In this document: one piece after another, positions 24,715-33,668 of the stretch
How positions within the stretch are numbered: position 1 is the first letter of the stretch
Layout: every line of letters begins with the position of its first letter
Source of the DNA: Massilia sp.
GTDB lineage: Bacteria; Pseudomonadota; Gammaproteobacteria; Burkholderiales; Burkholderiaceae_D
Assembly: GCA_025359245.1 (NCBI GenBank)
Contig: JANYGW010000233.1
Coordinates: 1 to 47,884 of the forward strand
DNA: 47,884 nt
Reading direction: 5' to 3'
Made by a program: the position numbers and the translations under genes
The notes under the pieces: model-generated
What the model saw: only the letters and a program-made list of their open reading frames with translations
What the model was told of the DNA's origin: nothing
Database searches by the model: none

Positions 24715-25089
24715 TCACCTTTTCGCTTTGAGCAGGGGAGTAACGGAGTGGGTTGTTTCATCGGGACGGCGCGCCGCGGCGTGCGCGCGGCATTCGAAAT
24801 CGGGAAGGGAGTCGTACAGCGCGGCCAGCGGGTCGCTCTCCTGCATCAGGTCGGCGACGGCGCCGTGCTGGTCTTCGAAGTCGCGCATGGCGCGGCTGAG
24901 CATCGATACCAGCAGCTTGGCGTGGGTCGGGCCGAAGGCCATGCGGCTGTGCACCGAGACCGTCTCGGCCTCGGGCTGGTACTGGCCGAAGTCGAGCAAA
25001 AACTCCACCGCGTTGTGGCTCACTTCGAAGTAGTTCACGTAGCGCGCGAGCGGTACTTTCTTGCGGCGCTGGACGGTCTGGCTGGACAT
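24715..25089 (-). CDS. DUF3467-like protein, first gene of the sigma-54 operon
   Basis: The 124-residue protein contains YVNYFEVSHNAVEFLLDFGQ (about residues 14-33), SVHSRMAFGPTHAKLLVSML and a late ED-x-x-GAV block, the pattern of DUF3467, a small family of unknown function. The last ~40 residues are variable. Its ATG at 25089 lies about 22 bases after the expected transcription start of the sigma-54 promoter. The longer upstream frame would run through that promoter and is rejected. It is the first gene of the twelve-gene unit, ending five bases before (or overlapping) the next gene. Confidence 0.78.
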   Translation of the reverse strand: MSSQTVQRRKKVPLARYVNYFEVSHNAVEFLLDFGQYQPEAETVSVHSRMAFGPTHAKLLVSMLSRAMRDFEDQHGAVADLMQESDPLAALYDSLPDFECRAHAAARRPDETTHSVTPLLKAKR

Positions 25090-25121
25090 GGCATACCCCG
25101 AGGTGGCTTCCCGGGATACTG

Positions 25122-25137
25122 AGCAAACGCCGTGCCC
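25122..25137 (-). promoter_or_regulatory. Sigma-54 (-24/-12) promoter of the twelve-gene operon
   Basis: Read on the minus strand the site is GGGCACG-GCGT-TTGCT, against the consensus TGGCACG-N4-TTGCW. GG (25136-25135) and GC (25124-25123) are separated by exactly 10 bases, as sigma-54 requires. The predicted start is near 25111, about 22 bases before the ATG of the first gene. Confidence 0.8.
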
Positions 25138-25197
25138 GCCTGGGCCGCCTGCCAAGTGCTTGATTTATTTGGGGAGAAAAAGCGCGGGAAAAAATAC

Positions 25198-25227
25198 TGT
25201 GACAGCGCGCGTGTCACATCGGCCAGC

Positions 25228-25249
<22 letters not shown>
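25198..25249. promoter_or_regulatory. Candidate activator (enhancer) binding sites
   Basis: A perfect inverted repeat TGTGACA (25198-25204) / TGTCACA (25212-25218) with a 7-base spacer is followed by a second TGTGACA (25243-25249) next to the imperfect partner TTACA (25236-25240). They lie roughly 85-135 bases upstream of the predicted transcription start, the usual place for sigma-54 activator sites. They overlap the 3' end of the adjacent activator gene. Confidence 0.6.
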
Positions 25250-26196
<947 letters not shown>

Positions 26197-26526
26197 GAAC
26201 ACTCCCTCAAGCTGCGCGGCATGGCGGCAGGCGTCGGTCTGGCGTGTCAAAAATGGTCCCGCGAACCGGGCGCGGACGGTATGGCCGTGGCTCGGAAAGG
26301 ATGGCTTCCGGGTCGGGCTGCGCTCGATTGTGGAATCAGGAAAGTGATGCGCTGGTGCAGAGTATTGACGCTGATGATGGAATACCGACCTGCCGAAGTC
26401 AAGAAAATTTTGAGCTAAATGGCAATGTTTCTGTGTCTCACCAGAAGCTGATATTTCGCACTTTTAGTTCTGACACACGGCAGGTGGGCCACGGGAATCC
26501 GCGATAAGCGGGCTGGTCCGGTGGCG
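26197..26526. other. Intergenic stretch of 330 bases, no gene supported
   Basis: Between the activator start and the end of the next lipoprotein gene I see only short frames without recognisable products. The right half is less GC-rich than its surroundings. It should hold the activator promoter (leftward), but no convincing -35/-10 pair could be placed. Confidence 0.5.
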
Positions 26527-26970
26527 TCAGCGCTCGGGGCGCAGGGCGAGGAAATTGATCCTCGACCCTTTGGCAAACACGATCTCCACCAGCAGCGCGG
26601 TGCCGTGGCAGGGGGCGCGGTACAGGTAGTTCCTGTCCTCGCCCTTCGTCGTTCTGGACAGCAGTTCGAGCGCGGGTGGCGTGCCGCAGGCTCGCAGCGC
26701 CGCGGCCATCTGCGCCAGCTGCGGCGTCAGCGCGGCCTGCGCCTTGTCGGTCAGCTGCTCGCGCGGCAGGCCGCCCTGGCCCAGTTGCGCCAGCACCGCG
26801 GCGACCTTCTGCGTGACGTCCGGTTCGGTGTCGGGAATGGCTGCCGCGGCTGGGGCCGCCGTTGACAGCGGGCGCGGGACCGGCGCCGCCGCCAGCGCTG
26901 CCGGGACCCGCGCGCAGCCCGACAACATGGCCGTCATCATCATCATCAGTGCCAGACCAGTGTGTCGCAT
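26527..26970 (-). CDS. Hypothetical lipoprotein
   Basis: The 147-residue protein begins MRHTGLALMMMMTAMLSGCA, a type II signal peptide with lipobox LSGC, so it is probably anchored in the outer or inner membrane. The mature part has a helical, Gln/Leu/Ala-rich region (residues ~55-95) and a small beta region with LSRTTKGEDRNYLYRAPCHG, containing one of two Cys residues that could form a disulphide with the Cys in ALRACGTPP. No family is recognised. The longer frame upstream of 26970 lacks a signal sequence and is rejected. Confidence 0.72.
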   Translation of the reverse strand: MRHTGLALMMMMTAMLSGCARVPAALAAAPVPRPLSTAAPAAAAIPDTEPDVTQKVAAVLAQLGQGGLPREQLTDKAQAALTPQLAQMAAALRACGTPPALELLSRTTKGEDRNYLYRAPCHGTALLVEIVFAKGSRINFLALRPER

Positions 26971-27184
26971 CGCATGCCTTCGTGCCCATTGCCGGAAACG
27001 GCATCGTAACCCGGCCGCGCCCGTGCACGCTTGAATGTTCAAAATGGGACATTCGACGGCGCGTTTGTCCAATACTTCCTTGTTCCCCAATTCGCGGAAT
27101 TTGCTGGATATACTCGTTCGACGCGAGTGCTGATGGGCTCGCCTTCCGACATTTGATCGCTACTTCGACAGGAGACTTACCAGC

Positions 27185-29302
27185 ATGCGCACAGCAACTC
27201 GTTCCCTTCTTGCATCAATGATTGTGCTGGCCTACGCCGTTCCGGCGCACGCGGCCAGCAATGTGGTTGAAAACCTGACTGTTTATACGAACACCAAAGC
27301 CGCGTCGGCCGACAGTGTGCTGCGCCAGAATGCCGAGCGCTTCGGCCTGCCTGCTTCGCTCAACAACCTGGTACTGACCAAGGTCCAGGATTCGCTGACC
27401 GGCAAGCATTACCACTACCAGCAAATGCTGCATGGCTTGCCGGTTGACCGCGCCGAGATCATCGTCTCGATCGGCAACAACGGCCAGCTGATGAAGATCT
27501 TCAACGAGACCAAGCACATCTCCACCGCGGTCGAAGCGAAGGCCGTCAACCAGCTGTACAACCAGCCGCTGCTGACCAAGGACCAGGCGCTCGACAAGGG
27601 CTGGAACAACATTAAGGTGCAGCACCCGCTGGTGGCCGTGCCGCGCAGCGACATGGTGTGGGTCGCCACCAAGGATGGCGTGCAGCTGGCGCACAAGGTG
27701 ATGATCGAAGCGCAAATGCCGACGGGCGGTTTTGTGCAGTACCTGAATGCGCATGACGGCAGCCTGATCGATTCGTACTCGACGTCGCTGCCGCGCACCG
27801 ACAAAGGCGGCGAGCGCAGCATCGCCGCGCGCGCCGGCATCGCCGGCGCCCAGCTGGACCGCAAGGCAGCCACCGCAGCGGCGCCGGCGCCGCGCACGAG
27901 CACCATGAGCATGGCCGCCGCGACCGTGGCGTCGGGCATCAACGGCTCCGGCTTTGTCTTCGATCCGGATCCGCGCACCACGCTCAATACCGATGCGCTG
28001 ACCGACACCTCGGCCGCGTCGGCATTCGATGCCGCCTACTTCACCAAGTCGCTGCGCGACCTGACCGTCACCAGCGGCGTCTACAAGCTGAGCGGGCCAT
28101 ACGTCAACATCAAGGACATCGAAGCGCCCAACACCGCGCCGAGCACCACCACCAACGGCATCTGGACCGCCAAGCGCGGCAACAACGCGTTCGACGACAC
28201 CATGGTCTACTTCCACATTGACCAGAACCAGCGCTACATTCAGTCGCTCGGCTTCACCGGCACCAAGTCGATCATCAACCGTCCGCTCGACGTCGATACC
28301 GACGGCGTCAACGGCGATGACAACTCGCATTACAGCGGCGGTTCGGCCGACTACCTGGCATTCGGCCACGGCTGCGTGGATGACGATGAAGACGTCGATG
28401 TGGTCTTGCACGAATACGGCCATGGCATCCAGGCCAACATCAATTCGGGCTGGTCGGGCGGCGACACCGGCGCCATGGGCGAAGGCTTCGGCGACTACTG
28501 GGCCGCGTCGTATTCGTACAGCACCCCGAACGGCCCGGTCTACCATCCGGAATGGGCGTTCAGCTGGGACGGCCACGGTTCGTGCTGGGCAGGCCGCCTG
28601 CTGAACCGCACCAACACCATGTACAACAGCACCAAGACGTATAGTGCGCACCAGTCGGTGACCGAAAACGGCGTGACGTTCCAGTCCGACGAACTGTGGT
28701 CGGCGCCGCTGTTCGAATCGATGCGCGCGTTGATTGCCGCCGGCAAGCCGCGCGCCAACATCGACAAGATCATCCTCGAAGCGCACTTCGGCCTGGGCAG
28801 CAACATCAAGATGCCGGCCATGGCAACCGCCATTGTCAACGCCGCCAAGACGCTGTTCCCGGCTGACCTGACGTATGCGAATACCTTCCAGGCCAAGTTC
28901 GAAGCGCAGAAGATCCTGTCGACCGTGATCGTCGGTCCGACCATGAACGAGACCGAGAGCAACAACACGATCGCCACGGCCAATCCGGTCACGACCGCCA
29001 ACACGACGGTCAGCGCCAACATGCTCTCGAGCACCGACAGCGACTACTTCCAGGTCACCCTGCCAGCAGGCAAGACGCTGACGGCGAAAATGACGCCGAA
29101 TGCGACCTCGGACTACGACGTCGAGCTGTACAGCAGCACCGGCACCAAGCTCAGTTCGAGCGTGAACGGTACCGGCGCGGTCGATACCGTGACCAAGGCT
29201 AACACGACCGGCAGCGCGATGGTGCTGTACGTGCGGGTGTTCTACTACGCTGGCGGCACGGGTGCAACCAGCGGTAAATATACGCTGCTAACCGGCTGGT
29301 AA
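27185..29302 (+). CDS. Secreted zinc metalloprotease with FTP propeptide and PPC domain
   Basis: The 705-residue preproprotein starts with a signal peptide (MRTATRSLLASMIVLAYAVP, cleaved after AHA). A fungalysin/thermolysin-type propeptide (FTP, about 40-190; HYHYQQMLHGLPVDRAEI) follows. The catalytic domain carries VVLHEYGHGIQ (zinc ligands in HExxH, about 409) and GEGFGDYWAA about 25 residues later, giving the third Glu ligand of gluzincins (M36/M4 style). A PPC domain (about 590-705; NETESNNTIATANPV, DSDYFQVTLPAG) closes the protein and is usually removed after export. AGGAGACTTACCAGC precedes the ATG and a terminator follows. It is a likely extracellular nutrient-acquisition protease. Confidence 0.87.
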   Translation: MRTATRSLLASMIVLAYAVPAHAASNVVENLTVYTNTKAASADSVLRQNAERFGLPASLNNLVLTKVQDSLTGKHYHYQQMLHGLPVDRAEIIVSIGNNGQLMKIFNETKHISTAVEAKAVNQLYNQPLLTKDQALDKGWNNIKVQHPLVAVPRSDMVWVATKDGVQLAHKVMIEAQMPTGGFVQYLNAHDGSLIDSYSTSLPRTDKGGERSIAARAGIAGAQLDRKAATAAAPAPRTSTMSMAAATVASGINGSGFVFDPDPRTTLNTDALTDTSAASAFDAAYFTKSLRDLTVTSGVYKLSGPYVNIKDIEAPNTAPSTTTNGIWTAKRGNNAFDDTMVYFHIDQNQRYIQSLGFTGTKSIINRPLDVDTDGVNGDDNSHYSGGSADYLAFGHGCVDDDEDVDVVLHEYGHGIQANINSGWSGGDTGAMGEGFGDYWAASYSYSTPNGPVYHPEWAFSWDGHGSCWAGRLLNRTNTMYNSTKTYSAHQSVTENGVTFQSDELWSAPLFESMRALIAAGKPRANIDKIILEAHFGLGSNIKMPAMATAIVNAAKTLFPADLTYANTFQAKFEAQKILSTVIVGPTMNETESNNTIATANPVTTANTTVSANMLSSTDSDYFQVTLPAGKTLTAKMTPNATSDYDVELYSSTGTKLSSSVNGTGAVDTVTKANTTGSAMVLYVRVFYYAGGTGATSGKYTLLTGW

Positions 29303-29327
29303 CACACAGCGGCTGCTGCAAGTCCCC

Positions 29328-29356
29328 AAAGCCCTCGCCCTCGGCGGGGGCTTTTT
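29328..29356 (+). terminator. Rho-independent terminator after the metalloprotease
   Basis: AAAGCCCTCGCC pairs with GGCGGGGGCTTT around a three-base loop and is followed by a T run. It lies 26 bases after the stop codon. Confidence 0.82.
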
Positions 29357-29442
29357 GCATGGGACAGTGAATCGCGCTTGATTTCAGGGGTTGCCAGGAC
29401 TACAGTTGCCTATCAGTTAGCAATCCGCTACCGGGGGGCCTC

Positions 29443-30168
29443 GTGAACGCGCTTGTTTCCACGCTTGTTGCCGTATCCGGCTTGTTGTACAGCATAGCGG
29501 CGCTGGCAGACTTGGCCATGACCTTGTACTACGAGGAGCGCGCACCCTATCAAATGCGGGTCGGCGACGGCGTCGAAGGCTTGACGGCCACGCCGGCGGC
29601 CCGGGCCTTCAAGGCGGCCGGCGTGCCCTTCGTCTGGGAAGCCAGTTCGATGAGCCGCCAATGGATCTTGATGCGCGAAAACCTGGGGCCGCACTGCCTG
29701 GTCGGCTGGTTCAAGACCGGCGAGCGGCAAGCGTTCGCCAAATTCACCAAACCGATCTATCGCGATGGACCGCGCGTGGCGCTGGTGCGGCGCGCGTTCG
29801 CGCTCGGCCCGGTCCGCACGCTGGCGGCGGTCCTGTCCACGCCGGGCTTGCGGCTGCTGGTGCGCAGCAAGTATTCGTACGGCCCCGACTTCGACGGTGC
29901 GCTCGCACGCATCAAGCCGGTCACCATCGTCTCGCCCCTCCCCAACGCCCAGCTGACCGAGCTGCTGGCCGCCAACCGCGCCGACCTGATGTTCGCATCC
30001 GAGGAAGAGGCGAGCTTGCTGCTGCGCCGCCTCGGCAGCAAGGCCGAACAGTTGCAGGAGCTGCGTTTTTCCGATGTCCTGCCCGGCTCGGAACGCTACA
30101 TTGTCTGCTCGCGCAGCGTGCCCGACGAGACCATCGCCCGCCTGAACAAGGCCATCACGTTCAAATAA
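29443..30168 (+). CDS. Periplasmic solute-binding-protein-like protein (family 3 type)
   Basis: The 241-residue protein starts at a GTG after a G-rich stretch and has a signal peptide ending in ALADLA. The mature part looks like a substrate-binding domain: it begins with MTLYYEERAPYQMRVGDGVEGLTA, contains MSRQWILMRENLGPHCLVGW, and later ELLAANRADLMFASEEEASLL. The C-terminal phrase IVCSRSVPDETIARLNKAI is typical of amino-acid-binding SBP_bac_3 proteins used also as sensors or orphan binding proteins. No transporter genes are adjacent, so the ligand and partner are unknown. Confidence 0.72.
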   Translation: MNALVSTLVAVSGLLYSIAALADLAMTLYYEERAPYQMRVGDGVEGLTATPAARAFKAAGVPFVWEASSMSRQWILMRENLGPHCLVGWFKTGERQAFAKFTKPIYRDGPRVALVRRAFALGPVRTLAAVLSTPGLRLLVRSKYSYGPDFDGALARIKPVTIVSPLPNAQLTELLAANRADLMFASEEEASLLLRRLGSKAEQLQELRFSDVLPGSERYIVCSRSVPDETIARLNKAITFK

Positions 30169-30260
30169 GGCCGTCGCCGGCCAGCGTGTGCCAGCACACA
30201 GACATTCGGCGGGCTCGTCTATACCCTTGGCGTATCAACTAACCGTATTGGAGAACCATC

Positions 30261-30461
30261 ATGAAATGGGCCGGCATGTATCTCGTGGGCTTTGTAATCC
30301 TGATCGGCGGCTTGCTCGCCGCACTGTGGAAATTGGGCATACTGGCCTCCGTCGGCACCACCTGGGTCGTCATCGGCGTGGTGGTCGTGCTGGGTATCGG
30401 CATTATGATGGCGGTGTCGAGCAGTGGCCGGAACGGGAATATTGAAATCAACGAGAAGTAA
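30261..30461 (+). CDS. Small two-helix membrane protein
   Basis: The 66-residue protein has two hydrophobic helices (about residues 5-27 and 34-54; GMYLVGFVILIGGLLAALW and WVVIGVVVVLGIGIMMAV) and a short polar tail NGNIEINEK. It resembles many small proteobacterial inner-membrane proteins of unknown role. GGAGAACCATC precedes the ATG. Confidence 0.75.
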   Translation: MKWAGMYLVGFVILIGGLLAALWKLGILASVGTTWVVIGVVVVLGIGIMMAVSSSGRNGNIEINEK

Positions 30462-30489
30462 CGGCCGGACGATTCGTCGTTCCAAAATC

Positions 30490-30535
30490 GTCCTGTGCGC
30501 AGGGAGTATGCACGCATTTCCCCTGCGCAGAGGAC
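30490..30535. terminator. Long inverted repeat between convergent genes
   Basis: GTCCTGTGCGCAGGG and CCCTGCGCAGAGGAC form a 15-bp stem with one mismatch and a 16-base loop, between the small membrane gene and the end of the diguanylate cyclase gene. There is no T-tract, so a bidirectional terminator or a dispersed palindromic repeat are both possible. Confidence 0.45.
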
Positions 30536-30569
30536 GCCGTTGATTTATTCTTGCGGTGTTGTGGCCAGC

Positions 30570-31904
30570 TTAGTGCGGCGCGCCCTTGCTGTGCGCCGGC
30601 GGCACCACGCAGATCTGATTGCGCCCGCCTTCCTTCGCTTCATACAGCATGGCGTCGGCGCGCAGGAATAACTCGTTTTCGCTCTTGTACTCGGGATAGG
30701 CCGCGACCCCGCCGCTGAAGGAAAAATGGCGCTGGTCACCCGGCTTGACTTCGAACGGAATCGCGCGGAAGGCCTGGCGCATCGCATCGAGCCGCTGCCA
30801 GCCCTGTTCGAGCGAGCAATCCCAGAACACGACAACGAATTCCTCGCCGCCAAAGCGGCTGAGCAAATCGCGCTCGCCCATGTGCGGCGCCAGCGTCAGC
30901 GACAAGCGCTTGATGACGATGTCGCCGAAGTAGTGGCCCCAGGTGTCGTTGATGGTCTTGAACTTGTCGATGTCGACGATGCCGAAGGCGAGCGAACAAT
31001 TCTCGCGCGCCGCCTGGCGAATCAGTTCCTGAGCTTTTTTTTGCAGGCCAATCTTGTTGAGCAGGCCGGTCGCGCGGTCCTTGCCGATCAAGTCCTTGTT
31101 CACGCGGATCTTGTTGGCGCGGTTGATCAGCTGGCCGGCCAGCACATCGGTATCGGTCATCAGCATGATCTCGTCGAAGCCGCTGACCAGCGCGCGCCGG
31201 GTCAGGGCGGCGTCCGGATGGTGCTGCAGCATCGTGATTTCGCGCACCGGATCGGCTTCGATGTTCTTCTTGAGGACCCGGACGATGGCCTCGGTGCGTT
31301 CGTATTCGGTGTCGGTGATGAGCACGATGTCGGGTTGCAGTTCCTTCACGCGCAGGTGCAGGGTCTGGGCGTCGTCGTGGTGGATCATTTCGACGCGCCC
31401 GTGCAGCAGCGCCGCTTCGTCCAGGCCGACCGGCTCGCCCAGGTAGATCAGGCGCACCAGGTCGCCGCGCTTTTTCTGGACGAACAGCGTGAACAGTTTG
31501 TCGACCAACACGTCGTTGGCGATCGGCTTTTCGGCATAGGCCAGGCAATTGCTGTCGACCAGGCGCTGCTGCAGCAGAAAGCGTCCGCCCTGGCGCACGG
31601 TCTGCAGATAGACATAGCTATGCTCGGCCGGCAGACGTTGCAGCAGCTCGCCCAGGGTCAGCGTCTTGCGGCTGTCGAGCATGTCGGCCTGCATGGCGTG
31701 CAGGGCATCGAGGTCGATGACAAACAGGGCGTTGCCATGGTCGTTTTCGACGGCCATGACGAAGTCCTGCACTTCGTTGAAAAACAAAATGTCGAAATCG
31801 TATTTATGCGCGCACAGCAGCAGTTCGGCCTGATTGTCCTTGATGAAAAAGGTTTGCGACAACAGCATTACCTGGTTCTTGTACAGCGGCGCGTCGTTCG
31901 TCAT
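30570..31904 (-). CDS. Diguanylate cyclase (GGDEF) with receiver-like N-terminal domains
   Basis: The 444-residue cytoplasmic protein has two receiver-like segments (about 10-145 and 150-270; ALFVIDLDALHAM, PDIVLITDTEYERTEAI) before a GGDEF domain (about 285-435). The active site is FGGEEF, and the domain keeps FGIVDIDKFKTINDTWGH for metal and GTP binding. The residues before it read GERDLLSRFGGEEF, so the usual RxxD inhibitory site is not intact. It should make cyclic-di-GMP, a second messenger for surface attachment and motility. No partner kinase lies nearby. Whether the receiver-like domains can be phosphorylated is not clear. Confidence 0.9.
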   Translation of the reverse strand: MTNDAPLYKNQVMLLSQTFFIKDNQAELLLCAHKYDFDILFFNEVQDFVMAVENDHGNALFVIDLDALHAMQADMLDSRKTLTLGELLQRLPAEHSYVYLQTVRQGGRFLLQQRLVDSNCLAYAEKPIANDVLVDKLFTLFVQKKRGDLVRLIYLGEPVGLDEAALLHGRVEMIHHDDAQTLHLRVKELQPDIVLITDTEYERTEAIVRVLKKNIEADPVREITMLQHHPDAALTRRALVSGFDEIMLMTDTDVLAGQLINRANKIRVNKDLIGKDRATGLLNKIGLQKKAQELIRQAARENCSLAFGIVDIDKFKTINDTWGHYFGDIVIKRLSLTLAPHMGERDLLSRFGGEEFVVVFWDCSLEQGWQRLDAMRQAFRAIPFEVKPGDQRHFSFSGGVAAYPEYKSENELFLRADAMLYEAKEGGRNQICVVPPAHSKGAPH

Positions 31905-32032
31905 GTATCGTCAGCTTTCATTGCCACGGTGGATTACTGCTCCCATAATGCCACGATACACAAGAATGCTGGTTTTTGCTGCATTTCAGCGACGCCCGGC
32001 GCTCATACCGGCACTTTGTCAGGGAAGGTCCG

Positions 32033-33142
32033 ATGTCGAAGTCTGTTTTGCATCATTCCGCAGCGCTGCTGTCCGCATCGGATACGCGCCGCATCGCAGC
32101 CCACGCCGCCGAGGCCGACAGGGCGGGCTTTTTGCATCCGGTCCAGCGTGCGTTGATCCACCGGCGCGGATGGCTGAAGATGCTGGCGCCGCGATCGCTG
32201 GGCGGCGCCGAGTTGCCATTGCCGGCCGTTGTCAGGCTGGAGGAGCAGCTCGCGTCGATCGACGGCAGCACTGCGTGGGTGGTGACGCTGTGCGCCGGCG
32301 CCGGCTGGTTTGCCGGCTTCCTGCCGCCGGCGCTGGCCCGCGACATCATCGGGACGCGGCGCCTGTGTGTCGCCGGGAGCGGTGCGCCGAGCGGTTTCGC
32401 GGACCTGGAGGGCGGCCGATTCTGCCTTTCCGGACGCTGGGATTACGCCAGCGGCGCGCCGATGGCCACCCATTTCACCTTGAATGCCGTGCTGCGCGAG
32501 CATGGCAAGACCTTGACCGACAGCGCCGGCGCGCCGCGCATCCGGGCCTTCATCGTGCCGGCGCAACAGGTGGAGTTTGTGCCATCCTGGGGCAGCATCG
32601 GCATGCGGGCGACCGGCTCGCACAGTTACCGCATCCATGAGCAATGGGTGGCGCAGGAGCATGGCTTCGACATCGATGCGGCGCACGCGACGGCGCCAGG
32701 GATGCTCTACCGCTTTCCTTTCCTTGGCCTGGCATTCGTGACGCTGGCGGCCAACGTCGCCGGCATGGCGGCCCATTTTCTGCGCCTGGCCCGGCCGCTG
32801 ATCATGCAGCGCAGGCACCCGAGAATGGGGTTGCCGTTAATGGAGTGCGCGCCGGTGATGGATCAGCTTCTTCAATGTGAAGCCGATATCGAGAAGGCGC
32901 GGCAGCAGTTTTATGCATTGCTCGATGACATGTGGGCGCGCGTCGTGGCGGGATTGCCAGTCCCGGCGGAACAGCAGGCAGCACTTGGGACGGTGTCGCT
33001 GGCACTGGCGAATATTTCACGCCGCGCCGTCGATGAACTGTATCCGTACTGCGGCCTGCAAGCGGCGCGCGAGGGAAGCGACATCAACCGCGTGTGGCGC
33101 GACCTTCACACGGCGATCCAGCATGCGTTGTTCTTGCCTTAG
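32033..33142 (+). CDS. Acyl-CoA-dehydrogenase-like flavoprotein
   Basis: The 369-residue protein follows the acyl-CoA dehydrogenase / group D flavin monooxygenase fold. It has an N-terminal helical domain with LAPRSLGGAELPLPAVVRLEEQLASIDGS broken over residues ~45-75, a beta middle domain (FCLSGRWDYASGAPMATHF, SWGSIGMRATGSHSY) and a C-terminal helical bundle ending GSDINRVWRDLHTAIQHALF, as in HsaA/DszC-like enzymes. The substrate is unknown and no pathway genes are adjacent. The ATG at 32033 follows AGGGAAGGTCCG, so the longer frame is not needed. Confidence 0.8.
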   Translation: MSKSVLHHSAALLSASDTRRIAAHAAEADRAGFLHPVQRALIHRRGWLKMLAPRSLGGAELPLPAVVRLEEQLASIDGSTAWVVTLCAGAGWFAGFLPPALARDIIGTRRLCVAGSGAPSGFADLEGGRFCLSGRWDYASGAPMATHFTLNAVLREHGKTLTDSAGAPRIRAFIVPAQQVEFVPSWGSIGMRATGSHSYRIHEQWVAQEHGFDIDAAHATAPGMLYRFPFLGLAFVTLAANVAGMAAHFLRLARPLIMQRRHPRMGLPLMECAPVMDQLLQCEADIEKARQQFYALLDDMWARVVAGLPVPAEQQAALGTVSLALANISRRAVDELYPYCGLQAAREGSDINRVWRDLHTAIQHALFLP

Positions 33143-33248
33143 CGTCAGCGGCGGATTCGGCATCACTTCCAACACGTCAGGCGCTGTCGACCTACTCTGT
33201 GGTTTGCTAATTGCCGGACCTGAACCTGTGGCTTCGGTCGCGATTCGC

Positions 33249-33662
33249 TCACTCAAGTTCATGGATTGTTTTGGTGAAGGCTGGCAATCTTCGCGACGCC
33301 GACTGCATCTTGAATTCCACCTCCGACAAAGGGCCTGTGACGCTCTCGCTCGGGTCAGAATTCATTCTGTCTTTTGCGATGTCAAGAATGAAGTAGTTCG
33401 TCACGGATTTGTCATTGGACGGATGCTGTTTGGCCACAATGTACTGTGCGTTCCATCCGACTGAAAAAACTGTTTCTTCTATTCGGCCAATACAGCTTTC
33501 TTCCGCCGCGGCCGAGTAGCAGACGCTCATTTGTTCGGTAATATCGATTGCGACCAAGCGATATGGGCCGACCAGTTTTTCGTCGTACACAAATCCGCAG
33601 CCCGTCAGGTGCAGCAGAAAAAATCCGATCATCGCCAATAGCAGTGTTGAGCGCATCATCAT
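33249..33662 (-). CDS. Small lipoprotein (DUF3997-like)
   Basis: The 137-residue protein has a lipoprotein signal peptide with lipobox LTGC (mature start CGFVYDEKLVGPYRLVAID). The mature domain has GRIEETVFSVGWNAQYIVAK and TNYFILD, similar in layout to DUF3997-type lipoproteins. It begins 6 bases after the alpha-2-macroglobulin gene and is likely co-transcribed with it. Base composition is clearly lower in GC than its neighbours, which may mean later acquisition. Confidence 0.72.
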   Translation of the reverse strand: MMMRSTLLLAMIGFFLLHLTGCGFVYDEKLVGPYRLVAIDITEQMSVCYSAAAEESCIGRIEETVFSVGWNAQYIVAKQHPSNDKSVTNYFILDIAKDRMNSDPSESVTGPLSEVEFKMQSASRRLPAFTKTIHELE

Positions 33663-33668
33663 CGCAAA

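Noticed and set aside
9684..25089. Phage-tail-like or extracellular contractile injection system
   Set aside because: No sheath, tube, baseplate, spike (VgrG/PAAR), AAA+ remodeller or LysM gene is recognisable among the twelve products.
26245..26250. TTGACA as -35 of the activator promoter
   Set aside because: No acceptable -10 box lies 16-18 bases downstream.
30490..30535. Small RNA gene
   Set aside because: There is a strong inverted repeat but no promoter pair or T-tract; a bidirectional terminator or palindromic repeat is simpler.
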